Below are positions 50,367 through 60,321 of a stretch of DNA of 64,000 bases, piece after piece (the first letter of the stretch is position 1; each line of letters begins with the position of its first letter). Source of the DNA: an uncultured beta proteobacterium (lineage in GTDB: Bacteria; Pseudomonadota; Gammaproteobacteria; Burkholderiales; SG8-41); contig CAISJL010000183.1 of assembly GCA_903885665.1 (NCBI GenBank), positions 18,700 through 82,699 on the forward strand, read 5' to 3'. Below the pieces are notes generated by a model. That model saw only the letters and a list, made by a program, of their open reading frames with translations. It ran no database searches and was not told where the DNA came from. The translations under genes and the position numbers were made by a program.

Positions 50367-51845
50367 TTACGAATTGGCAAACCAAGGGGCGCGAGCTGAC
50401 ATGATCAAAGCTTTGGCTTGTTCAGCGTCAATTTCGATTAAATCAACAATGTCGTCTGTTGCCGAGTCTGCTAATTCTTCTTGTGTAGCAATGCCCTTTG
50501 AAACTAATTGCCGGGCTATCTCTTTATTCATTCCCTCAACATTCATTAAATCTTCAATGTTGTGCTCAACCTTCTCTTCGCTAACAATAGCTTGTGTTAA
50601 TAATGCATTACGCGCACGGCTACGAAGTTCATTGACAGTGGTTTCATCAAAACCTTCAATTTCAAGCATTTCATTGATAGGTACATATGCAACCTCTTCT
50701 AATGTGGCGAAACCTTCCTGCACTAGAATTTCAGCGACTTCTTCATCTACATCCAATTTCTCCATAAACTCTTGGCGGGAACGAGTAGACTCTTCATCAC
50801 TCTTCTTTTTTGCATCAATTTCAGTCATTAAGTTCAATTCCCAACCGGTCAACTCACCAGCTAGGCGGACATTCTGCCCGTTCCTGCCAATTGCTTGAGC
50901 AAGATTTTCTTCGTCAACCACTATATCCATGCTGTGCTTTTCTTCATCAACCACAATACTGCTCACTTCAGCTGGTGCTAGTGCATTAATCACAAATTGC
51001 GCAGGATCAGCATTCCATAAAACGATATCCACACGCTCTTGTGCCAGTTCAGCAGTAACTGCTTGGACCCTTGAGCCGCGCATACCAACGCAGGTGCCTA
51101 TGGGATCAATACGAGCATCCTTCGAATGCACAGCAATTTTTGCTCTAGAGCCTGGATCACGCGCTGCACCCTTGATTACAAGCATGCCTTCTTCAATCTC
51201 TGGAACTTCCAACTCAAACAATTTAGATAAAAACTCAGGCGCAGTACGGGAAAGCATCAAATGAGGGCCACGAGCCAGTCGGTCAACCTTCCAAACAAAG
51301 GCGCGCACTCGATCACCAAGTCGTAAGTTTTCTTTTGGAATCATTTGATCCCTAGGTAAAATCGCTTCTAAACGGCCGGACTCCACAATTGCGTTACCGC
51401 GCTCCATCCGCTTAATCACCCCGGTAACTAAGAATTCCTTGCGGGCTAAAAAGTCATTTAATATCTGCTCACGTTCAGCATCTCGTATTTTTTGAACAAT
51501 CACTTGCTTGGCGGTTTGCGCACCGATACGACCGACCTCAAGGTCTGGCAATGCCTCTTCCTTAAAGTCACCAACTTGAAGGCTAGTATCTTCTTCCTGA
51601 GCCTCATGAAATTTATACTGACGTGATGGCACTTCAATGTCTTCGTTTTTAACGACTTCCCATCTGCGAAAGAATGAAAAAGCACCACTCACGCGGTCAA
51701 CAGAAGCCCTAACGTCTACGTCTTCTGAAAAGCGTTTTTTAGCAGCAGAAGCAAGCGCGAGTTCGAGCGCACCAAAAACAATATCTTTAGGCACGTTTTT
51801 CTCACGAGCAAGCGCATCGACCAACAATAAAATTTCACGACCCAT
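50367..51845 (-). CDS. nusA: Transcription termination/antitermination protein NusA
   Basis: About 492 residues. N-terminal RNA-polymerase-binding domain ([39 protein letters not shown]), S1 and KH domains ([37 protein letters not shown]), and two C-terminal acidic HhH-type repeats ([15 protein letters not shown] and [15 protein letters not shown]). The frame is open to 51926, but the ATG at 51845 has GGGAGAAGG upstream and the family N-terminus, so it is chosen. It lies 13 nt after rimP. Confidence 0.98.
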   Translation of the reverse strand: MGREILLLVDALAREKNVPKDIVFGALELALASAAKKRFSEDVDVRASVDRVSGAFSFFRRWEVVKNEDIEVPSRQYKFHEAQEEDTSLQVGDFKEEALPDLEVGRIGAQTAKQVIVQKIRDAEREQILNDFLARKEFLVTGVIKRMERGNAIVESGRLEAILPRDQMIPKENLRLGDRVRAFVWKVDRLARGPHLMLSRTAPEFLSKLFELEVPEIEEGMLVIKGAARDPGSRAKIAVHSKDARIDPIGTCVGMRGSRVQAVTAELAQERVDIVLWNADPAQFVINALAPAEVSSIVVDEEKHSMDIVVDEENLAQAIGRNGQNVRLAGELTGWELNLMTEIDAKKKSDEESTRSRQEFMEKLDVDEEVAEILVQEGFATLEEVAYVPINEMLEIEGFDETTVNELRSRARNALLTQAIVSEEKVEHNIEDLMNVEGMNKEIARQLVSKGIATQEELADSATDDIVDLIEIDAEQAKALIMSARAPWFANS

Positions 51846-51858
51846 TACCTTCTCCCGC

Positions 51859-52287
51859 TTAAAGCACCGGCACAAGCCGTGCCTTATCAATATTAGCCAA
51901 ATCAAAAGACAACATCGAACCATCAACTTCTAGCCCTATTTTGCCAACTTCACTTCGTTGCAAAATACCCACAAAATTACGCTGTCCTGCAAGAGCAACA
52001 CGCAGCTTAATCTTCGCTTGCTGACCAGAAAAACGCTCAAAATCTGACGCTTTTCGTAAAGGCCGGTCTAAACCAGGTGAAGACACCTCCAAACGGTCAT
52101 AACTAACGTTCTCAACTGTAAACACACGTCCTAAATGATGGCTAACTAAAGCACAGTCATCTACCGTAATGCCTTCTGGCTTATCAATAAAAATACGCAA
52201 TAGAGCGCCTTTAGCGGATCGTTCTAAATCCACCAACTCATAGCCTAAACCGGCTAACGTCTGCTCTAATAATCCTTGTAAATCCAT
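51859..52287 (-). CDS. rimP: Ribosome maturation factor RimP
   Basis: About 142 residues with [44 protein letters not shown] and [20 protein letters not shown], the RimP signatures. RimP is needed for 30S maturation. The frame is open to a TTG at 52338, but [11 protein letters not shown] at 52287 is the family N-terminus and lies after the leader hairpin. First gene of the rimP-nusA-infB-rbfA-truB operon. Confidence 0.95.
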   Translation of the reverse strand: MDLQGLLEQTLAGLGYELVDLERSAKGALLRIFIDKPEGITVDDCALVSHHLGRVFTVENVSYDRLEVSSPGLDRPLRKASDFERFSGQQAKIKLRVALAGQRNFVGILQRSEVGKIGLEVDGSMLSFDLANIDKARLVPVL

Positions 52288-52306
52288 AAAAATCAACGCC
52301 ACAAAC

Positions 52307-52328
52307 GAAAAATGGGCGAAACGCCCAT
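52307..52328 (-). terminator. Terminator-like hairpin in the rimP leader
   Basis: On the minus strand ATGGGCG pairs perfectly with CGCCCAT around a 3-nt loop (TTT), followed by TTTTTCGTTTG. It lies between the promoter candidate and the rimP ATG, about 40 nt into the transcript. In E. coli the metY-rimP leader carries terminators used for NusA feedback; that role here is inference. Confidence 0.65.
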
Positions 52329-52372
52329 CCTTGCACAAAACTTATTGATTAACCCGCATAACAGAGCTTTGA

Positions 52373-52381
52373 ATTATAACA
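52373..52381 (-). promoter_or_regulatory. Extended -10 promoter candidate for the rimP operon
   Basis: The minus strand reads TGTTATAAT (TGnTATAAT). No strong -35 is present, as is usual with extended -10 promoters. Start about 7 nt downstream would give an 80-nt leader with the hairpin inside. Confidence 0.6.
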
Positions 52382-52523
52382 AAAAAGCGAGATTAAAGCT
52401 TTTAATAACGTGGCTCTGGCAGATGAATCTTGCTAAGCTTTTGAACTATCATACTTTAATCAATATATTCATATACTTAAGTATTTAACTCTACGATGCA
52501 CTACCAAATAATGAGTAAATGGT

Positions 52524-52552
52524 TTGAACAAGACAAAATTACTGTATATAAT
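52524..52552 (+). promoter_or_regulatory. lexA promoter (sigma70-like)
   Basis: TTGAAC (52524-52529) and TATAAT (52547-52552) are exactly 17 nt apart, 127 nt upstream of the lexA ATG. The -10 lies inside the first LexA box. Confidence 0.8.
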
Positions 52553-52574
52553 TACACCATGTCATTAATCACAG
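52542..52574 (+). promoter_or_regulatory. Tandem LexA (SOS) boxes at the lexA promoter
   Basis: Box 1, CTGTATATAATTACAC (52542-52557), matches 13 of 16 bases of the CTGT-N8-ACAG consensus with the TATATATA centre. Box 2, ATGTCATTAATCACAG (52559-52574), differs from CTGT-N8-ACAG only at the first base of the core. They start 17 nt apart, with box 1 over the -10 and box 2 near the expected +1. Autorepression of lexA is the expected outcome. Confidence 0.8.
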
Positions 52575-52678
52575 TATTTGGTTAGACCTACCAAAACACC
52601 CAGATGGGCTGAAAAAAATTACTCAGTTTTTTGGCATTAGCCTTAATCAACGAATTTAGTCTCCTAATAGGAATAATC

Positions 52679-53296
52679 ATGACGGAAGAACATCTTAAAG
52701 GCCTTACCGCCCGGCAAGAAGAAATATTAAAGCTCATCGAGAGCCATGTTGAAGAGTCAGGTTTCCCCCCAACTCGAGCAGAAATATGTAGCGCCATGGG
52801 CTTTAGCTCTCCTAATTCAGCGGAAACTCACCTCAGGGCATTGGCCCGCAAAGGCGTTATTGAAATGACCTCTGGAGCTTCTCGAGGTATCCGTCTTAAA
52901 CAACACAACACAATGCCAGTCATTGGTCGAGTTGCAGCGGGAAGTCCAATTTTAGCGGAACAAAATATTGAACAACGATATCGGCTAGATCCAGGCCTAT
53001 TCCAGCCAAACGCAGACTACCTACTACGTGTCAGAGGTATGAGTATGAGAGATGCTGGAATATTAGATGATGACTTACTTGCAATCCACAAAACATCAGA
53101 ATTTAAGTCAGGTCAAATTGTCGTCGCTCGATTACAGGACGAAGTAACAGTGAAGCGAATCCAACGAAATGGCGACATTGTCGAACTGATAGCAGAAAAC
53201 CCTGATTTCAAACCAATTGTTGTCAACTTAAGAAGAGACCCAATTGCTATTGAAGGCATTGCTGTAGGTGTAATACGTAACGGAAAATGGAGTTAA
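52679..53296 (+). CDS. lexA: SOS repressor LexA
   Basis: A 205-residue LexA. N-terminal winged helix ([33 protein letters not shown]), then the cleavage site Ala87-Gly88 (VAAGSPI), catalytic Ser122 (GMSMRDAGI) and Lys159 (EVTVKRI). The frame is open from 52631, but the ATG at 52679 has AGGA and the family N-terminus, so it is preferred. RecA-stimulated self-cleavage derepresses SOS genes. The sulA-like gene follows 4 nt downstream. Confidence 0.98.
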   Translation: MTEEHLKGLTARQEEILKLIESHVEESGFPPTRAEICSAMGFSSPNSAETHLRALARKGVIEMTSGASRGIRLKQHNTMPVIGRVAAGSPILAEQNIEQRYRLDPGLFQPNADYLLRVRGMSMRDAGILDDDLLAIHKTSEFKSGQIVVARLQDEVTVKRIQRNGDIVELIAENPDFKPIVVNLRRDPIAIEGIAVGVIRNGKWS

Positions 53297-53300
53297 CCAC

Positions 53301-54005
53301 ATGTTATTCACATCATCAACAAATCAAAATAGTAGTTCAGCTGTAATCAGCAAAAATGGCAAATGGCTTGGTCGACCAATGCAACGGGAATTAAACCCAG
53401 CTAGCATTGGTCTGAATGACGTTAGTGGCACGGGCTACCCAGAGCTTGATTTACATTTACAAAATCGCTCATGGATTTTCAATGCACTTACTGAAGTCAT
53501 TATAGATAGGCCAAATATTGGTGAGCTACAACTTTTTATGCCGATCGCTGTCCAATTAACTAAAAAATCACGCTGGTTTACGATGATCAATCCACCTTTC
53601 AAGCCAATTCCTCAGTCGATGGTTGCGCAAGGGGTAAAGCTTGATCAAGTAATGATTTTACGTAATGATTCCACAACAATAATAAGCACCTGTGAAAAAA
53701 TATTAGGGACTGGACGTTGCGGTGCACTATTAGTGTGGATAGACGCTATTGAGCCGGATCAACTAGAACGCTTAAATGCAGCTGCTTCAAACAGTGGCAG
53801 TATGGTTGTGATCTTCAGAAACCGCCGCACATTACCGATTAACAATGCACAATTACGCTTACAAGTTGGCAAGTCTGATGGGCATACTGTGATATCCGTA
53901 AAACATGGTCGCAGTAATGCAGCACAATGCCCGATTAAACTAGACTTAAATAACGCTCTGACTGAGCGTTTTCGAACAGCTTACGTTGAACGCCTATTAC
54001 ATTAG
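53301..54005 (+). CDS. SulA/ImuA-like SOS protein, probable cell-division inhibitor
   Basis: A 234-residue protein. Residues about 75-180 match the SulA core in order: ELQLFMPIAVQLTKKSRWFTMINPP, then VKLDQVMILR, GTGRCGALLVWIDAIEPDQLERLNAAASNSGSM and FRNR. SulA binds FtsZ and delays division during DNA damage. The N-terminal ~45 residues are extra and look unstructured. It lies 4 nt after lexA, hence is under the same LexA boxes. ImuA is a relative; no imuB or dnaE2 is adjacent, which favours SulA. Confidence 0.8.
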   Translation: MLFTSSTNQNSSSAVISKNGKWLGRPMQRELNPASIGLNDVSGTGYPELDLHLQNRSWIFNALTEVIIDRPNIGELQLFMPIAVQLTKKSRWFTMINPPFKPIPQSMVAQGVKLDQVMILRNDSTTIISTCEKILGTGRCGALLVWIDAIEPDQLERLNAAASNSGSMVVIFRNRRTLPINNAQLRLQVGKSDGHTVISVKHGRSNAAQCPIKLDLNNALTERFRTAYVERLLH

Positions 54006-54068
54006 ACTGTCAAGTCATTACGTCTTTATGAAATAAGTTTTATTTACTTTATTGTTAAAAAACTCATT

Positions 54069-55271
54069 TCACGAGTAATTAAGGCCCATAACCTCACGAA
54101 CATCGCGCAAGGTTTCTTGGGCCATTTTTCTCGCACTTTCACAACCGTCAGCAATAATATTTCTTACTAAAGTTGGGTCGTCCAAATACTTTTCAGCGCG
54201 TTCTCGCATAGGACCTTGTTCTTTAATAATTGCATCAATTACAGGCTGTTTACATTCTAAGCATCCAATTCCGGCACTTCGACAGTTCTCCTGAACCCAG
54301 CCTCTTTTAGCATCATCTGAATAAACAAGGTGTAGCTGCCAAACAGGACATTTGGAGGGGTCTCCTGGATCTGTGCGCTTAATGCGGGCCGGGTCAGTTG
54401 GCATTGTCTTAATTTTTTTGGTCACATTCTCAGGGGTCTCACGCAACGCAATTGTATTGTTATAGGACTTTGACATCTTCTGTCCATCAAGCCCAGGCAT
54501 TTTAGACGCCGCCGTGAGAAGCGCCTGCGGTTCTGTGAGTATGATTTTTCCACCACCCTCGATATATCCAAATAATCGTTCACGATCACCAAGTGGTAAG
54601 TTTTGAGTCTCATCGAGTAGTGCACGAGCAGCGGCTAGCGCAGATATATCACCCTGCTCCAAATAGTCAGTACGCATCTTACGATACAGCTTACCGCGCT
54701 TAGCGCCTAGTTTTAAAATTGCAGCTTCTGCTTTAGCTTCAAATCCACGCTCTCGCCCAAATACATGATTAAAGCGACGGGCAATTTCACGGGTTATTTC
54801 GACATGAGGAACTTGATCCTCGCCAACTGGCACCAAATTGGCGCGATATATCAAGATATCAGCGCTTTGAAGAAGTGGATAACCAAGAAAACCATACGTT
54901 GCCAAATCTTTATCACCAAGCTTTTCTTGCTGGTCTTTAAAGGTCGGAACTCTCTCTAGCCAAGATAAGGGGGTAATCATTGATAGCAACAAATGTAACT
55001 CTGCATGCTCGGGTACTCGCGATTGGATAAACAATATCGCTTGCGCAGGGTCTACCCCCGCCGCTAACCAATCAATAACCATATCCCAAGTATGCTGCTC
55101 AATTGCTGAGGGATCATCATAATGGGTTGTTAATGCGTGCCAATCCGCCACAAAAAACAAGCATTGATGCTCGTGCTGCAATTTAATCCAGTTTTTCAAT
55201 ACACCATGGTAATGCCCAAAGTGTAGGGCTCCCGTTGGACGCATACCCGATAACACACGATTTTCAAACAT
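54069..55271 (-). CDS. trpS: Tryptophanyl-tRNA synthetase
   Basis: About 400 residues. Class I synthetase motifs: the HIGH-type GALHFGHYHG and the KMSKS loop in GQKMSKSYNN, with LSGMRPTG before the first. The C-terminus contains a Cys-rich stretch (GIGCLECKQPV). The family N-terminus is MFENRVLSGMRPTG, so the ATG at 55271 is used; the frame is open to 55310. It is the longer bacterial form, about 60 residues more than E. coli TrpS. Confidence 0.96.
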   Translation of the reverse strand: MFENRVLSGMRPTGALHFGHYHGVLKNWIKLQHEHQCLFFVADWHALTTHYDDPSAIEQHTWDMVIDWLAAGVDPAQAILFIQSRVPEHAELHLLLSMITPLSWLERVPTFKDQQEKLGDKDLATYGFLGYPLLQSADILIYRANLVPVGEDQVPHVEITREIARRFNHVFGRERGFEAKAEAAILKLGAKRGKLYRKMRTDYLEQGDISALAAARALLDETQNLPLGDRERLFGYIEGGGKIILTEPQALLTAASKMPGLDGQKMSKSYNNTIALRETPENVTKKIKTMPTDPARIKRTDPGDPSKCPVWQLHLVYSDDAKRGWVQENCRSAGIGCLECKQPVIDAIIKEQGPMRERAEKYLDDPTLVRNIIADGCESARKMAQETLRDVREVMGLNYS

Positions 55272-55447
55272 GAGCTTAGTCAGCTTCCTTGTGAATGACG
55301 GTGCTTGCATTGTACTGTTTCAGACTAAACATAAAATGCAAACAACTTTAAAAAAATAAAAATCAATAAAAATCAATAAATTCAGGTAATTACGAGAGGT
55401 ATTATACAAATAATTTAACCGAGGATCAATTTAAGAGATGGGCAACC

Positions 55448-56071
55448 TTACAAACCGAGAATACCTAACGGACCCTTACCAACTCGTGTAACTACTGGAG
55501 TCGGACTCGTCAAATCAATCACAGTACTGGGATCGACTCCACAAGAACCACCATCTAATATTAGATCTACCAAGGGGGCAATACGTTCGCGGATCTCTTC
55601 TGCATCTGTTAAAGGCAAATCGCTCCCGGGTAAAATTAGGGTAGAAGACAACAGTGGCTCTCCTAATTCCGTGAGTAATGCAGCAACAACGGGGTGATCC
55701 GGTATTCGCAAGCCAATCGTGCGGCGCTTAGGATGCTGCAAGCGTTTAGGTAACTCGCGACTAGCCTCTAAAATAAAGACATAACTTCCTGGAGTTGCCG
55801 CACGTAATAATCGATATTGCTGGTTATTCACACGAGCATAGTTTCCCAATTCGGATAAGTCGCGGCATATCAAGGTTAAATGATATCTAGCGTCAATGTT
55901 CCTAATCGCGCGAATCCGCTCAACAGCAACTTTATCGCCCAAATGGCAACCTAAAGCGTAACAAGAGTCTGTTGGATAAACCACCACACCACCGTCACGA
56001 ATGATCTGCGCGGCTTGACGAATCAACCTGGCTTGAGGATTTACTGGATGAATCACAAAAAACTGAGCCAT
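55448..56071 (-). CDS. Threonylcarbamoyl-AMP synthase-like protein (YciO/Sua5 family)
   Basis: A 207-residue YrdC-fold protein with GGVVVYPTDSCYALGC, the KxR-like binding region (RIRAIRNI, then LTLICRDLSELGNYA), PKRRTIGLRIPDHPV and DGGSCGVDPSTVIDLT. The length and motifs match YciO, a TsaC paralogue whose role in t6A synthesis is uncertain. Whether it makes threonylcarbamoyl-AMP cannot be told from sequence. Confidence 0.9.
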   Translation of the reverse strand: MAQFFVIHPVNPQARLIRQAAQIIRDGGVVVYPTDSCYALGCHLGDKVAVERIRAIRNIDARYHLTLICRDLSELGNYARVNNQQYRLLRAATPGSYVFILEASRELPKRLQHPKRRTIGLRIPDHPVVAALLTELGEPLLSSTLILPGSDLPLTDAEEIRERIAPLVDLILDGGSCGVDPSTVIDLTSPTPVVTRVGKGPLGILGL

Positions 56072-56102
56072 GTTAATCGTGTATTAAAAAATAGCGCTAA
56101 AA

Positions 56103-56930
56103 CTAAAACTCTGTCCAGATCGGTTCGCATCCAGCGGGTAACACGGGCACATTACCAATATCCCGATAGCCTTCGCCAGGCCCATGGAAATCAGAACCCA
56201 CAGAAGCTTTCAGTCCAAACCGTTTTGCATACTTCGCCCAAACCACAAACTCCTCGGGAGAGTGTGAACCGGTAACGACCTCAATTGCTTTTCCACCTAG
56301 GGCAATAAACTCATTGAGTAATCGGTCGCATTTCTGCTGATTAATATCATAGCGACCCGGATGCGCAATGACCGCCACACCGCCACTTAGACGTATCCAA
56401 GAGACAGCTTCAGCTAAGGTTGTCCACAGATGCGCTACAAAACCTGGTTTACCGAGGGTTAAATAGTTTCGAAATACCGCATTAGTATCACGAGCATGAC
56501 CTGCTTCAACTAAATAACGTGCGAAATGGGATCGACTCAATAATTGTGGGTTTTTAGCATAGCGACGAGCACCTGCAAGCGCTCCAGAAATTCCAGCAGC
56601 TTCCAGACTTTTGTCCATACGCTGCGCTCGCTCTTCTCTACCTTGTCGAATCCCCAATAATCCCATCACCAATGTCTCATCAAGAGGATTGATATTTAGA
56701 CCGACAATATGCAAAGTCGTCGACTCCCATTCCACTGAAATCTCAACCCCTGGGATTAGCCTAAGCCCCCATTGGGCAGCTGCTATCTGCGCCTCTTCTA
56801 GACCAGACACTTCGTCATGATCTGTCAACGCAAGGAGCCCTACTTTGTTCATAGCTGCCCGCTCTACCAAAGCAGTAGGGCTTAATAGGCCATCAGAGCA
56901 GGTGGAATGGCAGTGTAAATCGACAATCAT
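56103..56930 (-). CDS. PHP-domain phosphoesterase (RNase AM/YciV-like)
   Basis: This 275-residue protein has all PHP metal motifs: DLHCHSTCSDG, LTDHDEVSG, PGVEISVEW, AHPGRYD and GSDFHGPG. The pattern matches RNase AM (TrpH/YciV), a 5'-3' exonuclease acting on short oligonucleotides and on 5' ends of rRNA; a 3',5'-nucleoside bisphosphate phosphatase activity is also known in the family. It is next to the YciO-like gene, as in many proteobacteria. Confidence 0.93.
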   Translation of the reverse strand: MIVDLHCHSTCSDGLLSPTALVERAAMNKVGLLALTDHDEVSGLEEAQIAAAQWGLRLIPGVEISVEWESTTLHIVGLNINPLDETLVMGLLGIRQGREERAQRMDKSLEAAGISGALAGARRYAKNPQLLSRSHFARYLVEAGHARDTNAVFRNYLTLGKPGFVAHLWTTLAEAVSWIRLSGGVAVIAHPGRYDINQQKCDRLLNEFIALGGKAIEVVTGSHSPEEFVVWAKYAKRFGLKASVGSDFHGPGEGYRDIGNVPVLPAGCEPIWTEF

Positions 56931-57026
56931 TGAAAGCGGCTTATGAAAATTTATTTAAAATCAATAAGATAGAATATTACACCAAAATACATGCTGGCGA
57001 AGCAGAACTTAGTTTAAAAAACAATG

Positions 57027-57620
57027 TTAATCAATTGTTGTGGGCACGTTATATAAGCGGCTTTGCGCTGGAACGTGCTGTGCTAAGAACTCAATCTGGT
57101 CTGCCAAAATCCGCCGATTAGTCAGTATTAAATATTCTGCACGATTGGGAACATAGGGCAAATAGACCAACTCCATCCGCGCCTCATCAGGGGTTCGGTT
57201 GCTTTTTCGTTCATTACAAGCGCGACAAGCGGTGACTACATTCATCCAATGATCTAAACCACCTTTAGAGAAAGGTACAATATGATCACGGGTTAAACGC
57301 AGCAATGGATATTGTTGGGCACAATAGGCGCAAATTTGACGATCTCTATGAAACAATTCGCGGTTATTTAAAGGGGGAACCTGACGAAATGCTCGTTGCC
57401 CCATTGCCTTGCCTTTGATCGCAATAATACTAGCCGCACTCAAGGTAGAGCGCTCGCCTGTAATACGATTGACCCCACCGTTCACGGTAAACGCATGCTC
57501 ACCCGTGGTCCAAGCCACTTGGTCTTTAGCGTAATAAAAGCACGCATGTTGCCAAGAAATCCATCTCAGCGGCGCACCTTGAACATCTAAGGTCAGAATT
57601 AAGGGTAAAGTTCTTAGCAT
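57027..57620 (-). CDS. HNH endonuclease family protein
   Basis: About 197 residues. The C-terminal half carries an HNH domain: CAYC zinc pair, RDHIVPFSKGG with the catalytic His, then NVVTACRACNERK with the second Cys pair. The N-terminal half (LTLDVQGAPLRWISWQHACFYYAKDQVAW) is typical of a betaproteobacterial chromosomal HNH family of unknown function. The frame is open to a TTG at 57641; the ATG at 57620 is preferred on family grounds. No mobile element is attached. Confidence 0.9.
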   Translation of the reverse strand: MLRTLPLILTLDVQGAPLRWISWQHACFYYAKDQVAWTTGEHAFTVNGGVNRITGERSTLSAASIIAIKGKAMGQRAFRQVPPLNNRELFHRDRQICAYCAQQYPLLRLTRDHIVPFSKGGLDHWMNVVTACRACNERKSNRTPDEARMELVYLPYVPNRAEYLILTNRRILADQIEFLAQHVPAQSRLYNVPTTID

Positions 57621-57996
57621 CTCATCACAATAAGCAATCAATACGTCCAGATTTTGAGAAACTCATAATTTAAAACAGAATCTTACTAAAAAAACCCTTT
57701 AGAACGAGCATTAAGATTTTCAAAATGCCTATATATCCCTTAATAAAGGGGCTAAGTCTCCAATATAACTCATATTTATACAGAGGGATTAAACATCCAA
57801 ACTAAAATGGTCGGCCTAGGTCTACCTGAGCTATACTCAATGTACAGATATTTGACTTTAAATTAATCATTACACGTATTCTGTTCCATAGAAATGAAAA
57901 TTAGTTGAATATATAGATCAACCCCATTGGAATAATATTAAACCTACCCATAATTACTTAATGGTCTTTTAATGTGTCCATATTATCGTTAGCACT
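57621..57996. other. Gap between divergent HNH gene and rhlE
   Basis: A 376-bp AT-rich stretch without a supported ORF or RNA gene. A short hairpin (CCCTT, 4-nt loop, AAGGG) lies near 57737-57750, with no T-run strong enough to call a terminator. It presumably holds the rhlE promoter and cold-shock-type leader, but none could be read. Confidence 0.55.
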
Positions 57997-59424
57997 ATGT
58001 CTTTTGCCGAATTAAATCTAATCTCTGAAATACAACGCGCAATTACCGAGCAAGGTTATACCGAAGCCACTCCCATACAAGCTTCAGCAATTCCTGCCGC
58101 GCTTGCCCGCAGGGATATCATGGGCTGCGCCCAAACTGGCACAGGAAAAACAGCCAGTTTTACCTTGCCTTTATTGCAACTATTAGCACCCTATGCAAAC
58201 TCTAGCCCATCTCCAGCACGGCATCCAGTACGGGGCCTGATACTCACACCAACCAGAGAGCTCGCTGCTCAAGTCAGTGAAAGTGTGAAAAATTACAGTA
58301 AATATCTACAGTTAAAATCGACTGTGGTATACGGCGGTGTAGATATGCAACCACAGACCAAAACTTTAAGGGAAGGGGTTGATATTTTAATCGCAACACC
58401 TGGACGCCTGCTTGACCATAGCCAACAAAAAAGTGTTGCCTTAAATCAAGTAGAGATTCTGATATTAGACGAAGCAGACCGGATGTTAGACATGGGTTTT
58501 CTACCTGATATCCGTAAAATTATGGCACTGCTACCTAGCAAAAGACAAACACTACTATTTTCAGCCACATTCTCGGATGACATTAAGAAGTTAGCCAACC
58601 AATTACAACAAAATCCCCAGCTAATAGAAGTCGCTAAACATAATGCACCAGCAGATTTGGTAGATCACCAAGTCTATGCTACTGCTACGTCTCAAAAACG
58701 AGCGCTATTAACCCACTTAATACATAGCCGTGATATGAAGCAAGTCTTGGTATTCTTACGGATGAAAAAAGACTGCGACAAACTATCCAGAGAGCTCAAT
58801 CGGGATGGTATAAAAGCAACTGCCATTCACAGTGATCGAACTCAAGCTGAAAGAGAACTTGCATTACAAGAGTTCAAAGAGGGACAAACAACCGTCCTAG
58901 TTGCTACAGATATTGCAGCACGCGGTATTGATATCGCCGAATTGCCATTCGTGATTAACTATGAGCTACCTTATACCCCGGAAGACTATGTTCATCGTAT
59001 CGGACGTACAGGGCGCGCCGGCATGCTTGGTGAAGCCATCTCACTTGTTTCACCTGAAGAGGATCGGCTATTAATAGAGATTGAAAAAATACTTAAACGA
59101 AAGATCACACGAAAAGATACATCAGAGTTCAATATCGAACCACAACCTGAATTAAAAAGTAAGCATCAATCCAGTTACAGATCAAATCAAAATCCTTCAT
59201 CAGAGAGCATACCTTCAAGGATCAACTCTGATCGAATCGGCAAGAGCCAGCGCACTCCCCCCTCGCCATCCATTGCAGCTGATGGATTTGACTTTAATAA
59301 ACCCTATGTTCCCAAAAACACTACTATTGAATCCACTAAACCGAATTTGCCAAATTCAATTAAACCGAATCAACACCAACCGCAAGCGGCCTTATTAGGT
59401 GGCTTTCTTACAAAATCAAAATAA
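57997..59424 (+). CDS. rhlE: DEAD-box RNA helicase RhlE
   Basis: A 475-residue helicase. Motifs in order: the Q motif (GYTEATPIQASAIPAAL), AQTGTGKTA, PTRELAAQV, TPGRLLD, DEAD in LDEADRMLDMGF, SAT, and HRIGRTGRAG. The C-terminal ~100 residues are a disordered Ser/Asn/Pro/Lys-rich tail. This is the RhlE type, which acts on rRNA maturation and mRNA decay. Confidence 0.95.
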   Translation: MSFAELNLISEIQRAITEQGYTEATPIQASAIPAALARRDIMGCAQTGTGKTASFTLPLLQLLAPYANSSPSPARHPVRGLILTPTRELAAQVSESVKNYSKYLQLKSTVVYGGVDMQPQTKTLREGVDILIATPGRLLDHSQQKSVALNQVEILILDEADRMLDMGFLPDIRKIMALLPSKRQTLLFSATFSDDIKKLANQLQQNPQLIEVAKHNAPADLVDHQVYATATSQKRALLTHLIHSRDMKQVLVFLRMKKDCDKLSRELNRDGIKATAIHSDRTQAERELALQEFKEGQTTVLVATDIAARGIDIAELPFVINYELPYTPEDYVHRIGRTGRAGMLGEAISLVSPEEDRLLIEIEKILKRKITRKDTSEFNIEPQPELKSKHQSSYRSNQNPSSESIPSRINSDRIGKSQRTPPSPSIAADGFDFNKPYVPKNTTIESTKPNLPNSIKPNQHQPQAALLGGFLTKSK

Positions 59425-59501
59425 ACACCTTTATAATTCAAAAATCAATAGGTGGAGTAAATCATTAAGTAAGCATTGGATAAAAACGAAAATATGAAAA
59501 T

Positions 59502-60242
59502 ATGAACTCGTTAAACCTGGCTGAACTCATTTTTTTCTGTTTAATTATTACCATATCTTATGCAATTCGAGGTAGTGCTGGCTTTGGAGGGATAACAGTA
59601 CCCTTGTTAGCTTGGATATTGTCATTAAAAACCGTTATTCCAATGGTGACTTTTCTTGGACTGATATCATCAGCACTAATTATAAGAACTGAATACCGAC
59701 TTATTCTTTGGAATGATCTCAAAAAAATACTACCATGGACTGCCATTGGTGTTGCACTTGGGATATATTTTTTCAGACTGTTAAATGCATTGACGATTGC
59801 TAGAATTCTAGGATGCATTGTATTTATTTATGGTGCCTATGCCTTCATTATAACTTACCGTCCGATTAAAAAAATTAAATTGCCCATGCAATTAATCACA
59901 CCTTTCGCCGGAACTCTTGCAGGATATGTAGGCACACTTTTTGGCTCTATGGCAGGCATATTTTATGCAATATATTTCGACCTTTTAAAGCCACAACGCG
60001 ATCACTTTAGGGCGACTGTAGCCGCTATATTATTTGCATTAGGCATATTAAGAGGAACAGCATATATTGCTACTGGAGAATTTACTCCAGACGTTCAAAA
60101 TGCCTGCGCATTAGCAATCCCTATGATGGTTTTAGGCACTGTTATTGGAAATAAATTACAAGCCAATCTGAATGACACTTCCTTCAAACGTTTAGTCGCG
60201 GTCATATTAATAATTAGTGCTATACCATTACTCATCAAATAA
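59502..60242 (+). CDS. TSUP-family membrane permease (TauE/SafE)
   Basis: A 246-residue protein with eight probable membrane helices and the TSUP opening FCLIITISYAIRGSAGFGGITVPLLAWIL with a Gly-rich first helix, plus a second half with PFAGTLAGYVGTLFGSMAGIFY that mirrors the first. The family exports or imports sulfite, sulfoacetate or similar anions. The rhodanese gene follows 79 nt downstream, which makes a sulfur-related role reasonable but unproven. Confidence 0.9.
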   Translation: MNSLNLAELIFFCLIITISYAIRGSAGFGGITVPLLAWILSLKTVIPMVTFLGLISSALIIRTEYRLILWNDLKKILPWTAIGVALGIYFFRLLNALTIARILGCIVFIYGAYAFIITYRPIKKIKLPMQLITPFAGTLAGYVGTLFGSMAGIFYAIYFDLLKPQRDHFRATVAAILFALGILRGTAYIATGEFTPDVQNACALAIPMMVLGTVIGNKLQANLNDTSFKRLVAVILIISAIPLLIK

Positions 60243-60321
60243 AATTTAAAATAATTTAATTGAATGTAATATAAGTTTATTTAAATTAACCTTCCTTAAT
60301 CAGCAAAAACATACACCTCAT

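Noticed and set aside
53301..54005. ImuA of an imuA-imuB-dnaE2 mutasome
   Set aside because: No imuB or dnaE2 follows; the sequence order fits SulA better.
56930..57121. 63-codon plus-strand ORF between the PHP gene and the HNH gene
   Set aside because: No Shine-Dalgarno, runs into the HNH gene on the other strand, no recognisable composition.
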